From the NCBI GenBank assembly GCA_901472405.1, contig LR590463.1, forward strand, positions 62,001-126,000: DNA of 64,000 nt, written 5' to 3'. Shown here one piece after another: positions 18,025 to 26,000 of this stretch. The first letter of the stretch is position 1. Every line of letters starts with the position of its first letter. The translations under genes were made by a program, and so were the position numbers. The notes below the pieces were generated by a model, which ran no database searches, was not told the DNA's origin, and was given only the letters and a program-made list of their open reading frames with translations. This DNA comes from Serratia rubidaea (GTDB taxonomy: Bacteria; Pseudomonadota; Gammaproteobacteria; Enterobacterales; Enterobacteriaceae).

Positions 18025-19750
18025 CGCGCTGGCGGCGTGCTTCCTCGGCCTGCTGGCCGCCTCGCTGTGCTATCTGCCCAATATGGGCGGCAGCGGGCTA
18101 AAGCTGCCGCTGAACGCGCTGACCTATGCGCTGATGGCGACGATGCTGCTGCTGATTTGCTGGCGGCAGCCAGACCGCCGCACGTGGCGCTTAAGCCGCA
18201 GCGCGGCGTATTTTCTGCCGGGCGTCGCGCTGCTGAGCGTGCCATTGACCTATGCGCCGCCAGACGGTTATGCGCCAGCGGCGTGGCGGGTGAGCGCGCT
18301 GCTGGCCGGCTGGCTGTGGTACTGCGGCTGGCTGCAGGTGCGCCTGGCCTTTCGCTGGCGTACGGCGCTGATTGCGCTGCTGCTGGCGCTGACGGCGGGC
18401 CAGAGCCTGATCGCGCTGCTGCAGCTGTTCTGGCCGGGCTGGAGCTGGGTGCCGCTGCGCGGAACGCGCGTGTTCGGTATTTTCCAGCAGCCGAACGTGC
18501 TGGGCAGTTTTATCGCCACCGGTCTGGCGCTGGCGCTGATGCTGGCGGTGCTGCCGGGTTATGTGCTGCGTGCGGCGCGGGCGGAACGGGCCAGACAGGC
18601 GGGGCTGGCGGCGCTGCTGGCGCTGTTGGCCGCCCTGCTGGTGTGGGTGCAGTCGCGCGCCGGCTGGCTGGGGGGCGCGCTGGTGCTGGCGGGGTTCTGG
18701 CTGGCGTTCCGCCGCGTCTGCGCCCCCCGGCTGCAGCGGGCCGCGCTGGCGGTGCTGCTGGGCGGCGCGCTCGCTACGGCGCTGCTGCTGTGGCTGGGGA
18801 AACTGGCGAGGTGCGTTATGTGTCGCACGCGCTGTCGAATCAGGCGCGGCTCGCCATGCTGCAGGACACGCTGAAAATGATCGCCGTGAAGCCCTGGCTG
18901 GGCTGGGGCTACGGCCAGTTTGAGTATGCGTTTCAGCACTTCCGCATCGCCCAGCAGTCGCCGACGCCGGTGCTGGAGATTGCCGGCCATCCGCACAACG
19001 AGATCCTGCTGTGGTGGCTGGAGGGCGACTGGTGGCGCTGGCGGGCATCGTGCTGCTGCTGCTGGGGGGCGTGCATTTACTGCGGCAGGCGCTGCGCGTT
19101 GACCGCCGCGCCTTCTCCTGCCGCCGCCGCCACGCCGGCGAGGCGACGGCGCTGTGTCTGGCGCTGTTGCCGATGCTGCTGCACAGCCAGCTGGAGTATC
19201 CGTTTTACCTCTCGGCCCTGCACTGGCTGCTGTTTATGCTGCTGCTGGCGCAGCTGGACCGCCTGAGCAGCCGCCGCAGCGTGCTGACGCTACGCCGCTC
19301 CCGGCCGCTGCGCCTTGGCGTTACGCTGCTGTGCGTAAGTGGCTGGTGCTGATGCTGGCGGCGCTGCGGGCCGGCTGGCTGCTGACGCAGGCGGAACGCG
19401 GCGGCCTGCGGGACGTGCGCCCGCTGCGCGAGATGTCGCCCGTCGTCGCCTGGAGCCAGCGGCCGCGGCGCGAGTTTGATTTACAGACGCAGCGCCTGCT
19501 GGCCTACAACCAGACGCGCGATGAGCAACAGCTGACGCAATACCGCGACTGGGCCAGGCGCTACCTGCGGGTACGCATTGACGCCAACGTCTACGCCAGC
19601 CTGATCGCCATTTTACGTTACCAGCAGCACAGCGCCGAGGCGGAGCGCTATCGCGCCGACGCCGCGCTGCTGTTTCCCGCCGATGCGCGTTTTTCCGGCC
19701 GCGGCAGGCCACGCCTAACTGAGAAAGGAAGCAACAACCATGACCGATAA
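17990..19750 (+). CDS. PglL-type O-oligosaccharyltransferase (frameshifted)
   Basis: A membrane protein of about 585 residues resembling the PglL/TfpO branch of the O-antigen-ligase superfamily, enzymes that transfer lipid-linked glycans onto periplasmic proteins. Visible signatures: FGIFQQPNVLGSFIATGL, VWVQSRAGWLG, PWLGWGYGQFE, GHPHNEILLWWLEGG (the conserved H-x-H-N-E loop) and LHSQLEYPFYLSALHW, typical of PglL as opposed to WaaL. A soluble C-terminal region follows (QTRDEQQLTQYRDWARRYL). Frame changes near 18810, 19028 and 19335 are probably errors. GTG 17990 is the likely start, preceded by GGGGA and overlapping the fimbrial subunit gene. Acceptor proteins are unknown; neighbouring fimbrial or FKBP proteins are candidates by inference. 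Confidence 0.75.
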
Positions 19751-20146
19751 CTCTGTGCGCCTGGTCGTCCGGGCGGGCATTCTGACGCTGGCGCTGCTGG
19801 GCGCGCGGCCTGCCAACAGGCTAAACCCAACGCCGCCGCCAAGCCGCAGCCGGCGTCGTCCGTCGAGCCGCAGCGTCAGCAGCGCGAGGCCCAACGTTTA
19901 CAGCAGTGCCAGCAGGCGCTGACGGCGCTGCAGAAAATCAATCCCGAAGGTTATCAGGAATATCAGCGCGCCTTCGACAGCCTGATGGGCGGCGCATCGC
20001 AGTATGCCGGCCTGCGCGCCCGGGTGAACGACGACACGCAGGAGACGGTGGATGCGCTGTACCGCTACAAGGTCAGCCGGCTGTGCGCGGCGATTGAACA
20101 GGCGGTGATGACCGGGCTGGTCGAGCGCGGGGAGCAGGTTAAATGA
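19740..20146 (+). CDS. Small predicted lipoprotein (one frameshift)
   Basis: Encodes about 135 residues of unknown function. The N-terminus is a hydrophobic signal (AGILTLALLGA). A frame change near 19810 hides the next residues. In the other frame the sequence continues ACQQAKPNAAAKPQPASS, giving a lipobox-like Cys near residue 25. A Pro/Ala-rich linker and a helical region follow (QRQQREAQRLQQCQQ). The ATG overlaps the stop of the preceding gene by 11 bases, and its TGA overlaps the ATG of the next gene (ATGA). Such coupling suggests these proteins are made together. The lipoprotein call depends on the frameshift being an error. Confidence 0.6.
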
Positions 20147-21359
20147 CGCGCCGTGCATCCGTGGCGGCGTGTCTGGCGCTGGCGGCCTGCGCGCTGCCCC
20201 GCTGCGCCCTGGCCGATGACGGCATTCCCGCCCTGCTGCAGTTTGCCGAACAGTATCAGCAGCGCAGCGATACGCGCCGGTGACGGAACGCCACAAGCCC
20301 TCTGCCGCGCCAGCGCAGAAGGCCAGCCCCCGTCCGGCGACGAACAAGCCGGCCGCGCCCGCCGCCGTGACGCTGACGCCGCGCCGCAGCCTGCAGGAGC
20401 GTGATGAGCAGCTGGCCCGGCAGCGGCTGGAGCTGCAGGCGCTGCGGCAGGAGAACGCCGCGCTGCGCGCCGCGGTGCATGAGACGCCCGCCCCGGCGGC
20501 GCTGCCGGATCTGACCCCGCTGCAGCAGTGGCTGGCCGGGTTGCGCCGCGCCTGGCAGGGCACGCCGGATAGCCGACGCGCCGCAGAGCTGATCAAACTG
20601 GCGCAGCAGCAGGGGGCGCAGGCGGAGCAGCAGCAGCGGGAACAGGCGCAGCGCTTTGCCAAAGAGCGTGACGCGTGGCGGCAGCTGCAGGCGCAGTGGA
20701 GCATTACGCCGGAACAGCTGCAGGACGAGAACCACCGCCTGTCTTACGCCGCAGGCAGCGCGCTGGGGCGCGATATTCAGACGATGATGACGGAGCGCCA
20801 GAGCTGGGGCGTGCCGGTGGACCGGCGCAGCCTGCTGGCCGGTGTGCTGGATAACCTGACGGGGCGTGAACGGCTGTCGCCGCAGGTGCTGAACGCGCTG
20901 ATGGCCAAGGCCGATGCGGCGGCCGGCGCGGCGCGCGAACGCATCGTCAACGCGCAGCAGCAGCGGGACCGGGAGTATGTGGCGCAGTTCAGCAAACGGC
21001 CGGGCGTGCAGCGTTCGCCGACGGGCTTTTGGTACCGGGTCGACTACGCCGGCGACCGCGCGCTGGCGCAGGACGCGGTGATCGACGTGGTGGTGAAGGA
21101 GACGCTGACGGACGGCACGGTGATCCAGGATATGGATCTGAACGGCAAGGTGCTGTCGCTGCCGCTGTCCGGTTTCCCGCCGCTGTTCCGCGAGGCGATC
21201 GGCCGGCTGCGCGACCACGGCAGCATCACCATGGTGGTGCCGCCGGCGCTGGCCTACGGCGAAACCGGCTACCCGCCGAAGGTGCCGCCAAACGCCACCA
21301 TGGTGTATGAACTGCGCATCGACAACAGCCGCGCGCCGCAGCCGGCGGCGGATCGCTAA
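20143..21359 (+). CDS. Periplasmic FKBP-type peptidyl-prolyl isomerase (one frameshift)
   Basis: About 405 residues. The N-terminus has a signal peptide (LALAACALPRCALADD). The frame changes near 20275, after which a Pro/Ala/Ser-rich linker (PSAAPAQKASPRPATNKPAA) precedes a long coiled coil rich in Gln and Glu (QERDEQLARQRLELQALRQ). A Mip/FkpA-type dimerisation domain follows (YAAGSALGRDIQTMM), then an FKBP fold with DGTVIQDMD, LPLSGFPPLFREAI, LAYGETGYPPKVPPNATMVY. FKBPs of this type speed prolyl isomerisation and act as chaperones in the periplasm. If the frameshift were real, a GTG near 20280 could start a cytoplasmic form. Linkage to a fimbrial operon is unusual in my knowledge of these operons. 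Confidence 0.82.
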
Positions 21360-21401
21360 GGCCTTAGAAAAAAACGGAAAGCCAACAGCAGGAGAGCAGA
21401 G

Positions 21402-22028
21402 ATGAATGCCGTAACGACACTGGCCGTACTGGACGGCAACCGCTATTTCGCCGCCGGGCTGCAAAAAGCGCTGACCGCGCGCTTTTACGCCGCCGGCGTG
21501 GAGACCCGCATGCTGGAGGGGCCGCAGGCGTATCTGGCCGATCTGCTGTTCCACTATTTTCCGCCCGGCAGCCCGAGCTGTTTCTGCCGCTATGCGGAAA
21601 AACGGCCGGGCGCCGCGCCGCTCTATTTTGCCGTGCGTCAGGCGCAGGGCCATGACGCTATGCGGGCCGACTGCCGCCTGCAGGCCGGGGTGATCGTGCA
21701 GAACATGCCGGTTGCCGCCGCGTTGCAGCAGGTGGAAAACGCGCTGCTGCAGCGGCGTATTTCGGCGCTGGCGCGGCCGTTTGTGCCCGAACATTGTCCC
21801 TGCCAGCGCTATGCGCTGACCGAGCGCGAACGGGAAATCATGCTGTGCCTGCGCCAGGAGATGCGGATCACGGAGATCGCCCGGCGGCTGGCGATCAGCG
21901 TGAAAACCGCCAGCCAGCATAAAATCAACGTGATGCATAAAATGGGCTTCCGGCGCAACGCGGAGCTGTATGACTGGCTGCGCCAAGGGTTTGTCGGCGA
22001 GCGGCCGTTTGAGGAGCGCCTGAACTGA
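21402..22028 (+). CDS. LuxR-type transcriptional regulator (RcsA/BglJ-like)
   Basis: A 208-residue regulator. The C-terminal LuxR helix-turn-helix is clear (LTEREREIMLCLRQ then ITEIARRLAISVKTASQHK, residues ~136-175), followed by NAELYDWLR, as seen in RcsA/BglJ-like partners of RcsB. The N-terminal half (LAVLDGNRYFAAGLQKAL) resembles a degenerate receiver without an evident phosphate-accepting aspartate pattern. A cysteine-rich patch (CFCRY, EHCPCQ) stands out. It is last in the fimbrial operon, 42 bases after the FKBP gene. It probably controls this locus or switches to motility genes, as inferred from position only. Confidence 0.75.
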   Translation: MNAVTTLAVLDGNRYFAAGLQKALTARFYAAGVETRMLEGPQAYLADLLFHYFPPGSPSCFCRYAEKRPGAAPLYFAVRQAQGHDAMRADCRLQAGVIVQNMPVAAALQQVENALLQRRISALARPFVPEHCPCQRYALTEREREIMLCLRQEMRITEIARRLAISVKTASQHKINVMHKMGFRRNAELYDWLRQGFVGERPFEERLN

Positions 22029-22050
22029 TACGGCGATCGCCAATTGCCAC

Positions 22051-22080
22051 TTAGCGCGCGGCCGCAATTCGCGCTATAAT
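22051..22080 (+). promoter_or_regulatory. Candidate selC promoter
   Basis: A perfect TATAAT (22075-22080) with a poor -35 (TTAGCG, 22051-22056) at 18-base spacing. It is followed by the GC-rich discriminator CCGCCCCC expected of a stable-RNA promoter under growth-rate control. The tRNA starts 25 bases downstream. Confidence 0.65.
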
Positions 22081-22104
22081 CCGCCCCCTTGCTGCGATGT
22101 CTAC

Positions 22105-22199
22105 GGAAGATCATCGTCCCCGGTGGGGCGGCCGGACTTCAAATCCGGTTGGGGCCGCCAGCGGTCCCGGGCAGGTTCGACTCCTGTGATCTTCCGCCA
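22105..22199 (+). tRNA. selC: tRNA-Sec (UCA anticodon)
   Basis: A 95-base tRNA with the long acceptor stem (GGAAGATC pairing with GATCTTCC), the anticodon loop ACTTCAAAT giving UCA, the long variable arm typical of tRNA-Sec, and an encoded CCA end. It matches E. coli selC at nearly every base from memory. It inserts selenocysteine at UGA codons with SelA/SelB. selC is a well-known integration site for genomic islands, and AT-richer accessory genes start right after it. Confidence 0.98.
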
Positions 22200-22309
22200 A
22201 TTAGCCTCCGTTGAACTCTGCCTGCGTCAACAAAATCTCTTCTAATCCCTTATTTGGTGCGTTGGGAATAAGGTGGAACTGTGCTAGAAGGGGCTTTTGG
22301 GGAGATAGC

Positions 22310-22352
22310 ATAAATCAATAAAATAGCCATCCAGAATTAAAAATGGCTATTT
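22310..22352 (-). terminator. Terminator of the 5'-nucleotidase gene
   Basis: AAATAGCCAT (22321-22330) pairs perfectly with ATGGCTATTT (22343-22352), a 10-bp stem and 12-base loop. On the reverse strand it is followed by a T-rich tract. It begins 7 bases after the corrected nucleotidase stop. Confidence 0.75.
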
Positions 22353-22358
22353 AGAATC

Positions 22359-23325
22359 TTATAATGATTTATTTTCAAAAAGCTCTGAGTTACTGGCGTA
22401 AGGTACTTTTCCGGAAGGAACAACTTTTGCAGCAGTATTCAAATGCACATCCTGATCGTCAAAGAAAATATGCGGTTTAAATGCCTTCAGAACTTTTGTT
22501 TTCTCTACACCGCCGAGAAAAAAAAGCCTCATCGACATAGACCCCCCAGCTTCTCAGCGTTTTAATGACGCGCATTTCCGAAGGGCTGTTTCTGGCTGTC
22601 ACCAATGCAATACGGACAGGAGAATATTCAACCCTTGTCGGGAGTCGTTCCTGAAGCTTGGCTATTTTTTTTAGCAAAGTGGCATATGGCCCCTCTGTCA
22701 TCGGGATATCTTGCTGCGCATCCTCCAGAGCATGAAAAGCGGCCATCCCTTGAGTCTTATAGACTAATTCACTTTCATCAGAGAAAAGCACGGCATCACC
22801 GTCAAACGCAATGCGGACCTGTTCTTCCGGGATATCGGAGGCATCGGACGGGGGATCTTTAAGGATTGCAGCGGCGCAGAATCGGGAATCAATAACCTTT
22901 TGCGCATCTTCGACGTTAGTTGTTAAAAACAAATCGACATCAAAGGCATCAAGGTAATCGGCAACCGTTTCGCCTGCGGTAAAGGCAGAGCGTGTGATAT
23001 CAAGTTTATCATGGCGAATGGTATTCAAAATGCGGATACCGGTATCGGGACTGTTACGCGACATGACGACAACCTCAACCAGCGGTGATTTATCATCCGG
23101 TTGGCGGTACTGGTTGAGCCCCAGAAGTGCTTTGACTAAAGGATAACCTGTACCGGGCTGTAAAGGCTGGTTTTCGTGTTCAAGCATATAGGCGCGGTAC
23201 TTTTCTATGGCGCTATTGGGATCGGTCGCATAGGTTTCCCGAAACATACGATCGGATTCACTCATGTCAAAAAGTGCAGTTGCGCTGATGCCAATAACTA
23301 AGGTGTTACTTAAATCTAAGGGCAT
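22359..23325 (-). CDS. 5'-nucleotidase, cytosolic PF06189-like (one frameshift)
   Basis: About 321 residues after correction. It resembles the bacterial 5'-nucleotidase family that dephosphorylates nucleoside monophosphates: LVIGISATALFDMSES at the N-terminus, VVVMSRNSPDTGIRI, DLFLTTN, IAFDGDAVLFSDESE (HAD-like acidic motif) and VRIALVTARNSPSEMRVI. The frame breaks in an 8-A run at 22518-22525. With seven bases the protein continues EAFFLGGVEKTKVLKAF and HIFFDDQDVH to a stop at 22359, next to a terminator. It lies between selC and the defence-like genes, so it may belong to the island. The biological substrate is not shown. Confidence 0.82.
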
Positions 23326-23453
23326 GATTACTTCCTTATATCCAAAGTCGTGTGTATAGAATACCTAATTACAATAATTAACCCATTAAGTTTAAGGGTG
23401 GTTATGTGTTGTGAAGTTTTAAATAAACTAAAAAATTTATGTATAAATAGCTG

Positions 23454-24254
23454 TTAGTCGTCAACGGGTAAATATTTACCCTTTCCAATTTTAATAAGAT
23501 GGTTTTTATTGTAGCAAGCTGACAGTGCTAAAGCTAAAGCACTTCGTAACTCTGAGCGATCTAATCGGTCAAGATGGATATAGCGTTTGCGTAGTGCGTC
23601 TGTTATTTCATCCAATACTAGTGTTCTATCCGGTGGTAATAATGCAATCCAAGCCTGTATAAAAGCCAATGCACTTCTGTAGAGAAGTTTTCCTTCAGGT
23701 AATGATTCGCTTAGTACTTTATTTCTATATGACTTTTCAAATGCCACTCTTCGGGCACTAGCCGCCGCTAACGGTATGGGTAATAATCGTCTCTTTTCTT
23801 TTTGAATAGCTGGATTAAAATTACCCTGAGAGATTGTTAAATCAAACTCGCGAATTTCATTAATTTCGTGTCTGGTTGGTAACGATTCTTTAGTTTCCTT
23901 ATTGCAAAGCAAACAATTATTCTCAGAGTCAAAAGGTATCATCTTTTCACATATAGCACAATTCTTTATTGATAAACTTGTCCCTGCGCCTAATCTGTTT
24001 AATTCGAATTGTTGATTTGTAATGTAATAAATAACTCTTCGTGAATTTACGGACCAATATATAATTGGCCAAGTATAATGAGAGTATAAATAATCAACCC
24101 ATGTTTTCGCTGGTGAATTTTCTGCATCAAACTCAATAAGCCACGCAGAAAAATCTTCTGACCATGCTAATTTTACACTGTTAAGCTTCAGGTCTCCTTT
24201 ATTAAAAAAAATCAGCCATAAGAACCTTTGATGAAGAGTTATGTTTAGCTTCAT
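23454..24254 (-). CDS. Zinc-finger-like protein, probably the C-terminal part of the NERD helicase
   Basis: 266 residues as read. It holds two CxxC pairs (C99, C102, C114, C117 by this frame: CAIC and CLLC) and a helical C-terminal region (KLLYRSALAFIQAWIALLPP). I recognise no family. The frame starts inside the end of the upstream helicase gene, overlaps it by 53 bases and lacks a ribosome site. At the junction is an 8-A run (24204-24211). With seven bases the helicase would read on, ADFFNKGDLKLNSVKL, directly into this frame, giving one protein of about 818 residues. The same +1 error pattern occurs in the neighbouring nucleotidase. It is AT-rich compared with the core genes. Confidence 0.55.
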   Translation of the reverse strand: MKLNITLHQRFLWLIFFNKGDLKLNSVKLAWSEDFSAWLIEFDAENSPAKTWVDYLYSHYTWPIIYWSVNSRRVIYYITNQQFELNRLGAGTSLSIKNCAICEKMIPFDSENNCLLCNKETKESLPTRHEINEIREFDLTISQGNFNPAIQKEKRRLLPIPLAAASARRVAFEKSYRNKVLSESLPEGKLLYRSALAFIQAWIALLPPDRTLVLDEITDALRKRYIHLDRLDRSELRSALALALSACYNKNHLIKIGKGKYLPVDD

Positions 24255-25911
24255 TAATTGTTTGCTGGATTTCCTTTCTATTAACTAGTTGTTTCAAAAA
24301 ACTATTATGTTCTCTCCATGCTAACTTCTCCGAGTCATAAATTGCAATGAAAGCCGTCGTCGCTCTTGAATAAGCACAGAATAACTGAGCATCCTCCATG
24401 TTTGAGGAATCCAGAGTAATAACAACAGGTGATTCCATACCACGAAAACGAGACACAGTTTCAATATTTATATCAAAAGTTTTCATGTCTTTCTGGAGAA
24501 AATTTTTCACTAAATCAGTAGGAACAAGGACTGTGATTTCATCAGGTGTCACAGAACTACTTTTCAATCGTAAAATTTCATTAAGTAGTGTGGCGATTGG
24601 GTCGATAACAACTAATTCTTTTAATGTATCGGGTTCGTTACTCCTGGGGGAGGTAATTTGATATGAAGACGGTCTGATAGACATTAAATAATCAGTAACA
24701 GCTTTGGGACATCTTAAAACAATAGTTAAGCTGAAGGAAAATTGGGAATTAATTATCCGTTGAAGATCAGTGTGATTCGTCCCTTTTTCAAAAGAGAATG
24801 TTTGTGTTTCATCACAAAATGCAATAATTCTTTTATTTTTAAACCAACAAAATAAAGTTTCCAACCACGATGAATGCAACGCCTGCGCTTCATCAATAAT
24901 TAAAGCATCATAATCCTTTAGCTTGTTTTTATTTAATGCACTAAGCAAATCCTCGCAGCATCCTGATTCAAACCAGTCGGTTGGAGACTCGGGGGGCAAG
25001 GCTAATCTATTACGAGCCTGATGACAGAGTTTGTGCCAGGTAAATACGTCGCATAATGAATCTGGAGTTTGCTGACGAATGTATTCAGAAAGGCGGTTAT
25101 TGAAAGTAATAAATAGAACTTTTTTTTGATCTCTAACAAGCCGCCTGGCGAATTCAATACCAATTAGGGTCTTTCCTGTTCCTGGCCATCCAGTTACAAC
25201 AAATCGTTGATATTTTGACAGGAGTTCAATGACCTTAATTTGTTCATGTGTGAGTTTTAACCAGAGTTGATTATCATAAATAATCCTGGTTCCCAAGTCA
25301 GGAGTACCATCAAAATGTGGACATATAGACTTTATGATTAATTGAAGACGTTCACTCCCTAAATCACTATTTTCCAATGCAGTTTTCCAGTATTGCATTA
25401 TATCAATAGTGTACTTTGCAACTTCCGGGAGTTGGCTTTTATCAATGAATATCTTTCTAAATGGTCTTACCGACGCATCAACCATTGCTGTATTTATAAC
25501 TTTATCATCGAAATAGCTATCAGGAAAAATAAACCCATAACCAATACGCAACCGTAATGTTGTTGCTCCCCCTAACCAACGGGCTAATCCATGAGCATTG
25601 TTACGTGTTTGCTTCACTACATCGACATTGTTATTTGTTTTGAGATGTACAAAAATAGGGCCATCTACGCGATATATGCCACTTTTTACTTCTAAAGCCA
25701 AAACACCATAGATACGATGGAGAACAAGAAAATCTATTTCACCACTTGGAGGTAATTTCATACCAAGATGACGGGCTGCCGAACTCAACCACGGGAGGCT
25801 ATGAATCACGGTGAAATCATCGGGCAGCCCTTCTTTTAACAGGGCATAGACCGTTTTTTCTCCATAACTATCATTATCAACGGGTCCGAATGCTGGGATC
25901 ATCTTGGCCAT
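24202..25911 (-). CDS. NERD-nuclease/superfamily 1 helicase fusion
   Basis: 569 residues. The N-terminus is a NERD nuclease-like domain with the PD-(D/E)xK pattern GEID...LEVK (D60, E74, K76). A superfamily 1 (UvrD/DUF2075-like) helicase follows: Walker A GWPGTGKT (241-248), LFITFNNRLSEYI, Walker B LIIDEAQALH (~337-346), an FCDETQTF motif III and a late SRFRGMESPVVI motif. Such fusions are often found in defence islands, and this gene sits beside a type I restriction system. It may be one protein with the downstream CxxC ORF. Action on foreign DNA is an inference. Low GC supports transfer. Confidence 0.8.
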   Translation of the reverse strand: MAKMIPAFGPVDNDSYGEKTVYALLKEGLPDDFTVIHSLPWLSSAARHLGMKLPPSGEIDFLVLHRIYGVLALEVKSGIYRVDGPIFVHLKTNNNVDVVKQTRNNAHGLARWLGGATTLRLRIGYGFIFPDSYFDDKVINTAMVDASVRPFRKIFIDKSQLPEVAKYTIDIMQYWKTALENSDLGSERLQLIIKSICPHFDGTPDLGTRIIYDNQLWLKLTHEQIKVIELLSKYQRFVVTGWPGTGKTLIGIEFARRLVRDQKKVLFITFNNRLSEYIRQQTPDSLCDVFTWHKLCHQARNRLALPPESPTDWFESGCCEDLLSALNKNKLKDYDALIIDEAQALHSSWLETLFCWFKNKRIIAFCDETQTFSFEKGTNHTDLQRIINSQFSFSLTIVLRCPKAVTDYLMSIRPSSYQITSPRSNEPDTLKELVVIDPIATLLNEILRLKSSSVTPDEITVLVPTDLVKNFLQKDMKTFDINIETVSRFRGMESPVVITLDSSNMEDAQLFCAYSRATTAFIAIYDSEKLAWREHNSFLKQLVNRKEIQQTINEAKHNSSSKVLMADFF

Positions 25912-26000
25912 ACTACTATTTCCTTAAAACATGCTCCTGACAGAAATTTTCACTTGTTACATCGTCCAGTGATTCGAAATAACTTCCGCTTGTTTTAAAA

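Noticed and set aside
20256..22067. 603-residue reverse-strand open frame
   Set aside because: Antisense to the FKBP and LuxR genes; Arg/His/Gln-rich, no recognisable domain.
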